Assembly (NCBI RefSeq): GCF_000444135.1
Contig: NZ_ATDK01000214.1
Location: forward strand, 1-59,228
Direction: 5' to 3'
From: Pseudomonas avellanae BPIC 631
Lineage (GTDB): Bacteria > Pseudomonadota > Gammaproteobacteria > Pseudomonadales > Pseudomonadaceae
Length of the DNA: 59,228 nucleotides
Below the pieces are notes generated by a model. It did not search any database, was not told the origin of the DNA, and saw only the letters and a list, made by a program, of their open reading frames with translations. Within the stretch, counting starts at the first letter, position 1. The number at the start of each line of letters is the position of its first letter. A program made the position numbers and the translations under genes. Shown here piece after piece: positions 26,065 through 35,268 of this stretch.

Positions 26065-26119
26065 ATGGTTATAGCGGTTCTTTATTTTTGTGTTCCAGAT
26101 TGTGTGCCAGGGAGCTGAC

Positions 26120-27031
26120 ATGTACATCCAGATTCTAGGTTCCGCTGCTGGCGGCGGGTTCCCCCAGTGGAATTGCAACTGCGTCAATTGTGCGGGGTTT
26201 CGTGACGGCAGCCTGCGGGCGCAGGCGCGTACCCAGTCGTCCATCGCGCTGTCCGACGACGGCGTGAACTGGGTGCTGTGCAATGCCTCGCCGGATATTC
26301 GCGCGCAACTGCAGGGCTTTGCGCCCATGCAGCCGGGGCGGGCGTTACGCGATACCGGCATCAGCGCCATCGTGCTGATGGACAGCCAGATCGACCACAC
26401 CACCGGTTTGCTCAGTTTGCGCGAAGGCTGCCCGCATCAGGTCTGGTGTACCGACATGGTCCATGAAGACCTGAGTACCGGTTTCCCGCTGTTCGAAATG
26501 CTCAAGCACTGGAACGGCGGCCTGAACTGGAACCGCATCGAGCTGCAAGGTAGCTTCGTGATCCCGGCCTGTCCGAACCTGCGCTTCACACCGTTCCCGC
26601 TGCGCAGCGCGGCACCGCCTTACTCGCCGCACCGTTTCGACCCGCATCCGGGCGATAACATCAGCCTGCTGGTCGAAGACACACGCACCGGCGGCAAGCT
26701 GTTCTACGCGCCGGGCCTGGGCAAGGTCGATGAAGCGCTGGCCGAGAAAATGCGCGACGCCGACTGCCTGCTGGTCGATGGCACGATGTGGGACGATGAC
26801 GAAATGCAGCGCCGTGGCGTCGGCACCCGCACCGGCCGGGAAATGGGCCATCTGGCACAGAACGGGCCCGGCGGCATGCTCGACGTGCTGAAGGGCTTCC
26901 CCGAGCAGCGCAAGGTGCTTATCCACATCAACAACACCAACCCGATTCTCGACGAAGACTCGCCGGAGCGCGCCGAATTGGTCCGTCGCAACGTTGAAGT
27001 CGCCTTTGACGGCATGAGCATCGAGCTTTAG
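26120..27031 (+). CDS. pqqB: PqqB, PQQ biosynthesis hydroxylase-like protein
   Basis: 303 residues from the ATG at 26120, which has GGGAGC upstream; an in-frame ATG at 26090 would add ten residues. It opens with [21 protein letters not shown], the PqqB signature, with CNCVNC as an extra metal-binding cluster. It has the metallo-beta-lactamase fold ([12 protein letters not shown] is the equivalent of the HxHxDH loop). Its role is iron-dependent hydroxylation of the crosslinked Glu-Tyr intermediate. It is followed by pqqC 8 bases later. Confidence 0.95.
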   Translation: MYIQILGSAAGGGFPQWNCNCVNCAGFRDGSLRAQARTQSSIALSDDGVNWVLCNASPDIRAQLQGFAPMQPGRALRDTGISAIVLMDSQIDHTTGLLSLREGCPHQVWCTDMVHEDLSTGFPLFEMLKHWNGGLNWNRIELQGSFVIPACPNLRFTPFPLRSAAPPYSPHRFDPHPGDNISLLVEDTRTGGKLFYAPGLGKVDEALAEKMRDADCLLVDGTMWDDDEMQRRGVGTRTGREMGHLAQNGPGGMLDVLKGFPEQRKVLIHINNTNPILDEDSPERAELVRRNVEVAFDGMSIEL

Positions 27032-27039
27032 GAGCTGAC

Positions 27040-27795
27040 ATGAGTGAAGCGACTGCGCTGTCCCCGGCTGAATTCGAGCAGGCCTTGCGTGCCAAGGGTG
27101 CCTATTACCACATCTATCACCCGTTTCATGTGGCGATGTATGAAGGCCGCGCGACCCGCGAGCAGATTCAGGGCTGGGTCGCCAACCGTTTTTACTATCA
27201 GGTGAACATCCCGCTCAAGGACGCCGCGATTCTGGCCAATTGCCCGGATCGAGAGATACGTCGCGAGTGGATTCAGCGCTTGCTGGACCACGACGGCGCG
27301 CCCGGAGAAGACGGTGGCATCGAAGCCTGGCTGCGCCTCGGTGAGGCCGTAGGGCTGGACCCGGATCAGTTGCGCTCTCAGGAGCTGGTATTGCCGGGCG
27401 TGCGTTTTGCCGTTGACGCCTACGTCAACTTCGCCCGCCGCGCCAACTGGCAAGAGGCCGCCAGCAGCTCGCTGACCGAGTTGTTCGCACCGCAGATTCA
27501 TCAATCGCGACTGGACAGCTGGCCACAGCATTACCCGTGGATTGACCCGACAGGCTACGAGTATTTCCGTACTCGCCTGGGTCAGGCACGTCGCGATGTA
27601 GAACACGGCCTCGCAATCACGTTACAGCACTACACTACGTATGAAGGCCAGCAGCGCATGCTGGAAATCCTGCAGTTCAAACTCGACATTCTGTGGAGCA
27701 TGCTCGATGCCATGTCCATGGCGTATGAATTGAACCGCCCCCCGTACCACAGCGTCACAGACCAGAAGGTCTGGCATAAGGGGATTACGCCATGA
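27040..27795 (+). CDS. pqqC: PqqC, pyrroloquinoline-quinone synthase
   Basis: 251 residues, the usual length. It is a cofactor-free oxidase of the TENA/heme-oxygenase-like helical fold that closes the ring and oxidises the last intermediate to PQQ with oxygen. Conserved stretches include [37 protein letters not shown] and [19 protein letters not shown] site precedes the start. The stop overlaps the pqqD start by 4 bases (ATGA). Confidence 0.96.
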   Translation: MSEATALSPAEFEQALRAKGAYYHIYHPFHVAMYEGRATREQIQGWVANRFYYQVNIPLKDAAILANCPDREIRREWIQRLLDHDGAPGEDGGIEAWLRLGEAVGLDPDQLRSQELVLPGVRFAVDAYVNFARRANWQEAASSSLTELFAPQIHQSRLDSWPQHYPWIDPTGYEYFRTRLGQARRDVEHGLAITLQHYTTYEGQQRMLEILQFKLDILWSMLDAMSMAYELNRPPYHSVTDQKVWHKGITP

Positions 27796-28088
27796 AGCAC
27801 GAGATAAAACACGATCCGGCTTTTCGAGCACTTACGCCCAAGTGGCACCACGGCTATCGCTTTCAATACGAGCCTGCGCAAAAGGCCCATGTGGTTCTTT
27901 ACCCGGAAGGCATGATCAAACTCAATGACAGCGCGAGCCTGATCGGCGGGCTGATCGATGGAGAGCGCACGATCGCCGCTATCATCGCCGAACTGCAAAG
28001 GGAATTCCCCAACATCCCCGAGCTTGGAATGGACGTCGACGACTTCATGAAAGTGGCCAAAGAAAAGTACTGGATCGATCTTGTCTGA
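27792..28088 (+). CDS. pqqD: PqqD, PqqA chaperone
   Basis: 98 residues, with the RRE (RiPP recognition element) winged-helix fold that binds PqqA and presents it to PqqE. Characteristic segments are [24 protein letters not shown] and [14 protein letters not shown]. The start overlaps the pqqC stop and the end overlaps the pqqE start by 8 bases, so the three are translationally linked. Confidence 0.95.
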   Translation: MKHEIKHDPAFRALTPKWHHGYRFQYEPAQKAHVVLYPEGMIKLNDSASLIGGLIDGERTIAAIIAELQREFPNIPELGMDVDDFMKVAKEKYWIDLV

Positions 28089-29250
28089 TATCGCGCCTGC
28101 TACCCACAGCCCCTACATACCGCCCACCCCGGAGGTCGGCCTGCCGCTGTGGCTGCTGGCCGAGCTGACCTATCGCTGCCCGCTGCAATGCCCTTACTGC
28201 TCCAACCCGCTGGATTTCGCCAGGCAGGGCCAAGAGCTGACCACCGAGCAGTGGTTCAAGGTCATGCAGGAAGCGCGTGAAATGGGGGCCGCCCAGATCG
28301 GTTTTTCCGGCGGCGAGCCGCTGGTGCGTCAGGACCTTGCCGAACTGATCGCCGAAGCACGGCGATTGGGCTTCTACACCAACCTGATTACCTCAGGCAT
28401 CGGCCTGACAGAAGAAAAGATCATCGCCTTCAAAAAGGCCGGGCTGGACCATATCCAGATCAGCTTTCAGGCCAGCGACGAGCAAGTGAACAACATGCTC
28501 GCCGGCTCGAAAAAAGCCTTCGCACAGAAGCTGGAAATGGCCAAAGCGGTGAAGAAGCACGGCTATCCGATGGTGCTGAATTTCGTGACCCACCGGCACA
28601 ATATCGACCGGATCGACAAGATCATCGAGCTGTGTCTGGCGCTGGAAGCGGACTTCGTCGAGCTGGCGACCTGTCAGTTCTATGGCTGGGCGCACCTGAA
28701 CCGCATAGGTCTGCTGCCCACCAAGGATCAACTGGTGCGCGCCGAAGCGGTCACCAATGAGTACCGCGACCGGCTGGCCGCGCAAGACCATCCGTGCAAA
28801 CTGATCTTCGTGACCCCCGATTACTACGAAGAGCGTCCCAAGGCCTGCATGAACGGCTGGGGCAATATTTTCCTGACCGTCACCCCGGACGGCACCGCCC
28901 TGCCCTGTCACGGCGCGCGACAGATGCCGATCCAGTTTCCCAATGTGCGCGAACACAGCATGCAGCACATCTGGTATGACTCGTTCGGCTTCAACCGCTT
29001 TCGCGGTTACGACTGGATGCCCGAGCCGTGCCGTTCGTGCGACGAGAAGGAAAAGGACTTCGGCGGCTGTCGCTGCCAGGCGTTCATGCTGACCGGCGAC
29101 GCTGCCAACGCCGACCCGGTGTGCAGCAAGTCTTATCACCACGGGATCATCACTCAGGCTCGCGACGAGTCCGAAACCGCTACTCAAACCATTGAAGAGC
29201 TGGCCTTTCGCAATGACCGAAACTCACGACTCATCGCAAAATCTTCCTGA
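28081..29250 (+). CDS. pqqE: PqqE, radical SAM peptide cyclase
   Basis: 389 residues from a TTG at 28081, which gives the expected N terminus ([14 protein letters not shown]); no closer ATG gives a full-length protein. The radical SAM cluster CPLQCPYC (about 31-38) is followed by GGEPLVR. A SPASM domain near the C terminus has the auxiliary-cluster cysteines ([34 protein letters not shown]). It forms the carbon-carbon bond between PqqA Glu16 and Tyr20. It overlaps pqqD by 8 bases and the peptidase gene by 38 bases. Confidence 0.96.
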   Translation: MSDIAPATHSPYIPPTPEVGLPLWLLAELTYRCPLQCPYCSNPLDFARQGQELTTEQWFKVMQEAREMGAAQIGFSGGEPLVRQDLAELIAEARRLGFYTNLITSGIGLTEEKIIAFKKAGLDHIQISFQASDEQVNNMLAGSKKAFAQKLEMAKAVKKHGYPMVLNFVTHRHNIDRIDKIIELCLALEADFVELATCQFYGWAHLNRIGLLPTKDQLVRAEAVTNEYRDRLAAQDHPCKLIFVTPDYYEERPKACMNGWGNIFLTVTPDGTALPCHGARQMPIQFPNVREHSMQHIWYDSFGFNRFRGYDWMPEPCRSCDEKEKDFGGCRCQAFMLTGDAANADPVCSKSYHHGIITQARDESETATQTIEELAFRNDRNSRLIAKSS

Positions 29251-31045
29251 CACCCTGACCGCCGCACAGGCGGTCGCCGCTGGCGTTGACTTCGCCGAGC
29301 TGGACGTCAGTTCGGCGGGCCTGTTCTGGAACGAATATCGCCCCGAAGACGGCGCCTGTCGCATCTGGCACTGGTACGCCAACAGCAAGCGCTGCCTGAC
29401 GCCGCAAGGCTTCAGCGTGCGCAGCCGGGTGTACGAGTACGGCGGCGGTTCGTTCTGCCTGGCTGACGATGCCGTGGTGTTCGTCAACGAGCGCGATCAG
29501 CAGCTGTACCGCCAGGCACTGGACGCCAGCGTGCCGGTTGCGCTGACTCAGGGCGATAAACGCTATGGTGGCGTGTTCTTCAGCAATGGCCAGGTACTTG
29601 CCGTCGAAGAAGACCACAACACGCATCGACTGGTCGCCATTGACGTGACTGACGGGCAGCGCCAGTTGCTGGCCGGAGGCGCTGATTTCTATGCCTCACC
29701 GATCGTCAGCGCCGATGGCCAGCGCCTGGCCTGGATCGAATGGCAACGCCCGCATCAACCGTGGACCCACAGCCGCCTGATGTGTGCGGCAAAGCAGGAC
29801 GATGGCCAATGGGGCGTCGCCGTGTGCATTGCGGGTGACGGCGCTGAAGAATCCCTGCAGCAACCTCGTTTTGATGCCCAGAGTCGCTTGTATTGCCTGA
29901 CCGACCGCGGCGGGTTCTGGCAACCGTGGAGCGAAACGCCGTCCGGGTTTGCTGCGCTTGCTGCTGCGCCTGCCGATCATGCGTCTGCACCCTGGCAACT
30001 GGGCAGTTGCACCTGGCTGCCGATCAATGACGGCTATCTGGCCAGTTGGTCGCAGGACGGTTCAGGGGTATTGGGGCTTTGTCAGGCTGATGGCTCAACA
30101 GAGGATTTCAGCGTTGGTTACAGCCGCTTTCGCAGCCTCGCGGTTGACGAAGAGTTTGTCTATTGCATCGCCGCTTCGGCCGTGAGCACGGCGGCAGTGC
30201 TGGCCATCTCCCGCGCTGATCACAGCGTGCACGTGCTGGCAGGCGGTGGCTCCCCGCTGCCTGCCGAACTGATCAGCCGCCCGCAGGCGCTGTGCTATCC
30301 CAGCGGCGGAGCCGAGGCCTACGGCTATTTCTATCCGGCCATGACGGGTGCGCAAAAGCCGCCGCTGGTGGTTTTCATCCACGGCGGCCCGACCTCCGCC
30401 TGCTACCCGGTGCTCGACCCGCGCATTCAATACTGGACGCATCGCGGCTTCGCCGTTGCAGACCTCAATTATCGAGGCAGCAGCGGCTATGGACGCGCCT
30501 ATCGCCAAGGCCTGCATCTGACCTGGGGCGTGGCGGATGTGCAAGACGCTTGCGCCGTGGTCACGCACCTGGCCGAACGCGGCTTGATTGACCAGCAACA
30601 GGCCTTCATCCGTGGCGGCAGCGCTGGCGGTTACACGACGCTGTGCGCGCTGGCCTTCGAGGATGTGTTTCGTGCAGGGGCCAGCCTGTATGGCGTCAGC
30701 GACCCGGTCGCACTGGCCAAGGCCACGCATAAGTTCGAGGGCGATTATCTGGACTGGCTGATCGGCGACCCGGTCAAGGACATCGAACGTTACGAGGCAC
30801 GCACGCCCTTGCTGCATGCAGACCGAATCAGCGTGCCGGTGATTTTCTTCCAGGGCGAGCTGGACGCCGTGGTAGTGCCGGATCAGACCCGCGCCATGCT
30901 CAAGGCTCTGCAGGACAACGGCATCAAGGCCGAAGGGCACTTTTACCCGGACGAGCATCATGGCTTCCGCAAGGCACATAACCAGGCAGATGCGTTGGAG
31001 AAGGAGTGGCGTTTTTACCGGGACGTGCTTGATCAGGCCGTGTGA
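29213..31045 (+). CDS. pqqH: S9-family (prolyl oligopeptidase-like) peptidase of the pqq operon
   Basis: 610 residues from the ATG at 29213; an in-frame ATG at 29192 would add seven. An N-terminal beta-propeller (about 30-360) precedes an alpha/beta-hydrolase domain with Ser470 (GGSAGGYTT), Asp551 (GELDAVV) and His583 (DEHHGF). The fold is that of dipeptidyl aminopeptidase/acylaminoacyl peptidase. The same gene follows pqqE in P. aeruginosa, where it is named pqqH. A part in final trimming of the PQQ intermediate has been suggested but is not essential to the known pathway. The long overlap with pqqE ties it to the operon. Confidence 0.88.
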   Translation: MTETHDSSQNLPDTLTAAQAVAAGVDFAELDVSSAGLFWNEYRPEDGACRIWHWYANSKRCLTPQGFSVRSRVYEYGGGSFCLADDAVVFVNERDQQLYRQALDASVPVALTQGDKRYGGVFFSNGQVLAVEEDHNTHRLVAIDVTDGQRQLLAGGADFYASPIVSADGQRLAWIEWQRPHQPWTHSRLMCAAKQDDGQWGVAVCIAGDGAEESLQQPRFDAQSRLYCLTDRGGFWQPWSETPSGFAALAAAPADHASAPWQLGSCTWLPINDGYLASWSQDGSGVLGLCQADGSTEDFSVGYSRFRSLAVDEEFVYCIAASAVSTAAVLAISRADHSVHVLAGGGSPLPAELISRPQALCYPSGGAEAYGYFYPAMTGAQKPPLVVFIHGGPTSACYPVLDPRIQYWTHRGFAVADLNYRGSSGYGRAYRQGLHLTWGVADVQDACAVVTHLAERGLIDQQQAFIRGGSAGGYTTLCALAFEDVFRAGASLYGVSDPVALAKATHKFEGDYLDWLIGDPVKDIERYEARTPLLHADRISVPVIFFQGELDAVVVPDQTRAMLKALQDNGIKAEGHFYPDEHHGFRKAHNQADALEKEWRFYRDVLDQAV

Positions 31046-31068
31046 TCGTTCCCGATGGGGAACGATCA
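31043..31068 (+). terminator. Hairpin at the end of the pqq operon
   Basis: TGATCGTTCCC (31043-31053) and GGGAACGATCA (31058-31068) form a perfect 11-pair stem that includes the stop codon of the S9 peptidase gene. No T run follows, so it may be a REP-type element or an RNA-stabilising hairpin and not a true intrinsic terminator. Confidence 0.55.
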
Positions 31069-31085
31069 ACGAATGCGCCGAGGCG

Positions 31086-31247
31086 TTACTTACGCGAAAC
31101 GATGATGTAGATCGCGTGGATGATGCCCGGAATGTAGCCCAGCAGGGTCAGCAGAATATTCAGCCAGAAAGCGCCAGCGAAGCCGACTTGCATGAACACG
31201 CCCACCGGAGGCAGCAGAATGGCAAAAATGATACGAATGATGTCCAT
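31086..31247 (-). CDS. YqaE/Pmp3-family small membrane protein
   Basis: 53 residues, MDIIRIIFAILLPPVGVFMQVG then a second hydrophobic segment NILLTLLGYIPGIIHAIYIIV. This is the full Pmp3/YqaE pattern: two membrane helices joined by the conserved PPVGVF and GYIPGIIHA motifs. The start has AGGAG 6 bases upstream. In yeast and plants the family is linked to membrane potential and salt stress; the bacterial role is not clear. It is convergent with the pqq operon. About 410 bases between this gene and 31662 hold only the terminator at 31452. Confidence 0.9.
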   Translation of the reverse strand: MDIIRIIFAILLPPVGVFMQVGFAGAFWLNILLTLLGYIPGIIHAIYIIVSRK

Positions 31248-31451
31248 GAAAAGCTCCTGATTGATTGGCTCTGATTGGCCATACAGCTAGTCGACCCTGG
31301 CCGGCGGTGAGGGTTCAACCGGCTCTGGCACGACGCCATTATTCTTTCTCTTGGGGCTTTCTCCAGACAGGACCGCGGCACGCAGCGCGAGGGGCGTTCA
31401 AGGCTGAATTGATGAGCAGCGAAAACCTTAATCCCTAAAACGCAGACAAAG

Positions 31452-31476
31452 AAAACCCCGCCTAAGCGGGGCTTTC
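31452..31476 (-). terminator. Intrinsic terminator
   Basis: CCCCGC (31456-31461), loop CTAA and GCGGGG (31466-31471), flanked by A and T runs on both sides. Read on the minus strand it ends in GGGGTTTTC, so it serves the acyl-CoA dehydrogenase gene that ends about 190 bases upstream. The structure could work in both directions. Confidence 0.75.
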
Positions 31477-31661
31477 CAGACTGTTTCCCTGATTTCCCTT
31501 TCACCCCACCGTCCTGGCAGGCTTCCCTACGTGTCCCTGTTATGTCTTGTTGCGCTTCCTGCGCTACGTCCATGTACAAAGATTAACTTTGGATCCCTTT
31601 ACTGGGAAGAGGTCAATTGGCACCACGGTGTGTAAGCAAATGCTTACACGACTTTTTCAAG

Positions 31662-33440
31662 TCAGAATTGTGACGCCTCCAACAGGAACAGCGACTCGCT
31701 GCCAGCCCGCACGCAGGCATCCAGCGAATGAATACGCGGCAGCAGGCGGGCGAAGTAGAAGCGCGCCGTGCCCAGCTTGCTCGCATAAAAGTCTTCCTGC
31801 TGCTCCTTGCCAACTGCTGCCTTGGCCATCATTGCCCACATGTAGGCGTAGGCGGTGTAACCGAACAGATGCAGATACTCAACGGATGCAGCGCCGATCT
31901 CGTTAGGGTTGCTGCGCGAGCGGTCCAGCACCCAACCGGTCAGCTCGTCCAGCATGTCCAACGCTGTCGTCAGCGGTCGGGTAAATTCGCCAAGCGAGCT
32001 GTCGGAGGCACCGATGAACTGGCGTACTTCATCCGAGAACAACTGATAGAGCGCGCCATTGGAGCCGACGATCTTGCGCCCCACCAAGTCCAGTGCCTGA
32101 ATGCCGTTGGTGCCTTCGTAGATCTGCGTGATACGCACGTCACGCACCAGTTGCTCCTGACCCCACTCACGAATGTAACCGTGACCACCGAATACCTGCT
32201 GGCCGTGGACGGTGGTTTCCAGACCTATATCACTGAGAAAAGCCTTGGCGACTGGCGTGAGCAGCGCTGCCAGATCATCGGCACGTTTGCGCGCGGTGTC
32301 ATCTTCGCTGAACTTGGCGATGTCCAGTTGCAGAGCCACGTAACTGGAGAATGCCCGACCGCCTTCGTTGAAGGCTTTCATGGTCAGCAGCATGCGCCGC
32401 ACATCAGGGTGGACGATGATCGGATCAGCGGCCTTGTCCTTGTTCTGCGCGCCGGTCGGGGCGCGGCTTTGCAAACGATCAACAGCGTACTCGACAGCGT
32501 TCTGATAAGACTGCACACCGGACGCCAGGCCCTGGATACCGACACCCAGACGTTCGTAGTTCATCATAGTGAACATGGCCGCCAGGCCCTTGTTCGGCTC
32601 ACCGATCAGATAACCGACGGCGTCATCGAAGTTCATCACGCAGGTGGCCGACGCCTGAATACCCATCTTGTGCTCAATGGAGCCACAACTGACGGTATTG
32701 CGCGCGCCGAGGCTGCCGTCGTCACCGACCATGAACTTGGGCACCAGAAACAGCGAGATGCCTTTCGGCCCGGCAGGAGCGTCCGGCAGCTTGGCCAGTA
32801 CCAGATGAATGATGTTCTCGGTCAGGTCGTGTTCACCGCCGGTGATGAAAATCTTGCTGCCGGTGATCGTGTAGGCGCCGTCCGTCTGCGGTTCGGCTTT
32901 AGTGCGGATCATGCCAAGGTCCGTACCGGCGTGCGCCTCGGTCAGGCACATGGAACCTGCCCAGATGCCCGAGTACATGTTGGGCAAAAATTTGGCCTTG
33001 AGTGCTTCGGTGGCGTGGGTGTTTATCGAGACGCAGGCACCGGAGGTCAGCATCGCGTACAGGCCGAACGCCAGGCTGGCGGAGTTGATCATCTCCTCGA
33101 CCTGAGCCGAAACAATCTTGGGCATGCCCATGCCGCCAAACACGGGGTCGCCACCCACCCCGACCCAGCCGCCCTCTGCGTAAATCCGGTAGGCCTCCGG
33201 GAAACCTGCCGGAGTGGTCACGACGGTGTCTTTCCAGTGGCAGCCTTCCTCATCACCGTTGCGGCTCAGCGGGGCGATGGTCTTGCTGGTGACTTTGCCG
33301 GCTTCTTCAAGAATGGCATCGACCGTCTCTGCGTCGACTGTTTCAGCCAGCTCAGGCAGTTGAGCCCAGAGTCTGGAGACTTCGAACACTTCATTGAGGA
33401 CGAAGCGCATATCGCGCAGTGGCGCTTTGTAGTCAGCCAT
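31662..33440 (-). CDS. Acyl-CoA dehydrogenase, long (about 600-residue) type
   Basis: 592 residues from the ATG at 33440 ([13 protein letters not shown]); an upstream ATG at 33458 would add six residues. It has the FAD/substrate segments of the acyl-CoA dehydrogenase family (MCLTEAHAGTDLGMIRTKAE, IFITGGEHDL, YGGHGYIREWGQEQL-like FGGHGYIREW) and the extra C-terminal helical domain of the large DmdC/FadE-like subgroup. It makes an alpha-beta double bond in an acyl-CoA thioester. The catalytic Glu is probably that of IYEGTNGIQ. In P. putida the same synteny (two such genes around a GGDEF gene, then bio genes) is known, and I recall one paralogue being tied to phenylalkanoyl-CoA. Substrate here is unproven. 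Confidence 0.88.
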   Translation of the reverse strand: MADYKAPLRDMRFVLNEVFEVSRLWAQLPELAETVDAETVDAILEEAGKVTSKTIAPLSRNGDEEGCHWKDTVVTTPAGFPEAYRIYAEGGWVGVGGDPVFGGMGMPKIVSAQVEEMINSASLAFGLYAMLTSGACVSINTHATEALKAKFLPNMYSGIWAGSMCLTEAHAGTDLGMIRTKAEPQTDGAYTITGSKIFITGGEHDLTENIIHLVLAKLPDAPAGPKGISLFLVPKFMVGDDGSLGARNTVSCGSIEHKMGIQASATCVMNFDDAVGYLIGEPNKGLAAMFTMMNYERLGVGIQGLASGVQSYQNAVEYAVDRLQSRAPTGAQNKDKAADPIIVHPDVRRMLLTMKAFNEGGRAFSSYVALQLDIAKFSEDDTARKRADDLAALLTPVAKAFLSDIGLETTVHGQQVFGGHGYIREWGQEQLVRDVRITQIYEGTNGIQALDLVGRKIVGSNGALYQLFSDEVRQFIGASDSSLGEFTRPLTTALDMLDELTGWVLDRSRSNPNEIGAASVEYLHLFGYTAYAYMWAMMAKAAVGKEQQEDFYASKLGTARFYFARLLPRIHSLDACVRAGSESLFLLEASQF

Positions 33441-33609
33441 GGCAAACCTCGTGAACACGGTGCAAGAGACCTGTGGAAGCTGATTGATGCACGCAATGAC
33501 GCAGATCAGCTGTCGATAACCATGAGTCTACCCGAACAACATTTCAGAGACATAGGGTCGTGTCATGACTCAATAGTCATAACAGGTCACGAGAAAGGGG
33601 CCGATTTGC

Positions 33610-34938
33610 TCAGTTGGCAGCTTCGATAGTGCGCACCGCGCCGCGCCGGTTCAACTGCCCGTAGGCGATCACACAATTGCGCCCTGCGCCCTTGGCCGCA
33701 TACAGCGCCTGGTCGGCGCTCTTGAGCACTTCTTCCGGCGTGCGGTGCTCCGGCTGGCGCTCGGCTACGCCAATACTGACCGTCACCGACACACTGGCCT
33801 CGTGAGCGCCGCTGCGCCGCTGGCGTCCTTGTTGATCGTCCTGAGGACGGCTGTCTTTATTGCGCAACTGGATCGCGTAATTGGCGATGGTTTCGCGAAT
33901 GGCTTCCAGGTGCGGCATACATTCATCGATGGTTTTGGCGGCAAACACGATGGCGAATTCTTCACCGCCATAGCGGTACGCCCTGCCGCCACCGTTGGTG
34001 ATTTTCGACAGTTTGCTGGCGACCAGACGCAGCACCTGATCCCCCACATCGTGGCCGTGGGTGTCGTTGAATTTCTTGAAGTGGTCCACATCACTCATCG
34101 CCAGCACATAATTGCGCCCCAGACGCTGCATGCGCTCATTGAGCGCCCGACGTCCGGGCAAGCCCGTGAGCTCGTCGCGAAAGGCCATCTGATAAGCCTC
34201 GTGAGCAACGGCAGCGGCGATCATCAGCATGACCTGGCTGCAGAGAATGTTGAGGGTGAAGGGCAAAATGAACGTTTTCGGCAGTGCCCAGAACAAACCC
34301 AGCAGACCGACGATCTGCGCGGCATGCAGCGGTCGCGGTTTTTCCAGGTACTGCCAGATGAGCACGGCGAACGACAACAGAAACATCGCGTAAGACAACT
34401 GGATCAGGCTCATCCACGAACCGTGCAGCGCGGGCCAGCGAATATCCGCCAGCCATACTTGCAGTTCGACCGGGTAGCTCTGCTCCAGCCCCAGCGCCAC
34501 GCTGCCCACCGCAATCAGCACCGCAAGCTGCGCGACCAGATCCTGGAACAGGTGGGTGCGCTCCTCCCACGCCGCATAAAGACCGAACAACACCGGCAGC
34601 AGCAGGCAGACCAGATGGAAGATGACCGCGGCATCCTCGCGCACCTTGCCGTTGTCACGGTAAAAGTCGGTCTGGGTGTCGAGAAGGTAATAGGCGATAT
34701 ACACCGTGACCATCAGAAACAGCTCGCGCTGGCGCCGGTAAACACAGCAATACGCACCGCCCAACAGCAACACCAGTGTCGGCAGCACGTTGAACAGCGA
34801 AGTGAGAAACACGTTGAGGTCTTTTACGTACGCAGCCGCAAACCCCGCCACCAGCAAGCCAAGCGAAGGCAGAAAATGACTCAAGCGTGCAGTTGATGGA
34901 CGCAACAAAAGAGGTTCCCTCCTACCCGGCATCGGCAT
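33610..34938 (-). CDS. Membrane-bound diguanylate cyclase (GGDEF)
   Basis: 442 residues. Seven or so membrane helices fill about 20-250 (FLPSLGLLVAGFAAAYV, VLPTLVLLLGGAYCCVY, LVCLLLPVLFGLYAAW, LAVLIAVGSVALGLEQ, LIQLSYAMFLLSFAVLIW, IVGLLGLFWALPKTFILPF, QVMLMIAAAVAHEAYQ). A GGDEF domain follows with DELTGLPGRRAL, SDVDHFKKFND and the active-site loop YGGEEF. GGEEF is catalytically competent, so it should make cyclic di-GMP from two GTP. No EAL domain is present. It sits between the two acyl-CoA dehydrogenase genes on the same strand. The start may be the ATG at 34938 or 34932; no strong ribosome site is visible. Confidence 0.85.
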   Translation of the reverse strand: MPMPGRREPLLLRPSTARLSHFLPSLGLLVAGFAAAYVKDLNVFLTSLFNVLPTLVLLLGGAYCCVYRRQRELFLMVTVYIAYYLLDTQTDFYRDNGKVREDAAVIFHLVCLLLPVLFGLYAAWEERTHLFQDLVAQLAVLIAVGSVALGLEQSYPVELQVWLADIRWPALHGSWMSLIQLSYAMFLLSFAVLIWQYLEKPRPLHAAQIVGLLGLFWALPKTFILPFTLNILCSQVMLMIAAAVAHEAYQMAFRDELTGLPGRRALNERMQRLGRNYVLAMSDVDHFKKFNDTHGHDVGDQVLRLVASKLSKITNGGGRAYRYGGEEFAIVFAAKTIDECMPHLEAIRETIANYAIQLRNKDSRPQDDQQGRQRRSGAHEASVSVTVSIGVAERQPEHRTPEEVLKSADQALYAAKGAGRNCVIAYGQLNRRGAVRTIEAAN

Positions 34939-35075
34939 GACGCACAGAATAATGGCATTGTGCCCTCAGCCGGCAAACAATGCATTCGGCAGGATCAATA
35001 AACAAGCTACTTCTGTAACGGCAGGAGGCTGGAAATGTTTATTGCGTGATTTTCGCCGCACCACGATTCAATACC

Positions 35076-35165
35076 GGACGAAGAGCGTCCAGAACGGCAT
35101 GCGACGCAGAGCGTCGCACGATAGTTGAGGTTATCGTTCCGCACGCTCCAGCGTCGCACGATAGT
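35076..35165. repeat. REP-type palindromes (GACGCAGAGCGTC family)
   Basis: GGACG-aagag-CGTCC (35076-35090), then the perfect TGCGACGC-aga-GCGTCGCA (35100-35118). A second copy of GCGTCGCACGATAGT is at 35150-35164. The same words recur at 46160-46274 and, inverted, near 53024. The gap from 34939 to 35268 holds these repeats and a terminator but no gene. Confidence 0.65.
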
Positions 35166-35214
35166 CATAGGTGACTGAGGGCCCGTTGAATCGTGTCATC
35201 CGCCAAAACGCACT

Positions 35215-35251
35215 CATAAAAAAACCGCCTGATCAGTGATCAGGCGGTTTT
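35215..35251 (-). terminator. Intrinsic terminator of the second acyl-CoA dehydrogenase gene
   Basis: AAAACCGCCTGATCA (35221-35235) and TGATCAGGCGGTTTT (35237-35251) form a perfect 15-pair stem with a 1-base centre. On the minus strand it is followed by a run of T (35215-35224). It lies 18 bases after the stop of the gene ending at 35269. Confidence 0.92.
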
Positions 35252-35268
35252 CATGACTAATGCAGGGC

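Noticed and set aside
31160..31579. A 139-codon minus-strand frame across the YqaE-type gene
   Set aside because: It runs in another frame through the clear small membrane protein and through a terminator.
31728..33629. A 633-codon plus-strand frame opposite the first acyl-CoA dehydrogenase
   Set aside because: Antisense shadow caused by codon bias; the minus-strand enzyme is unambiguous.
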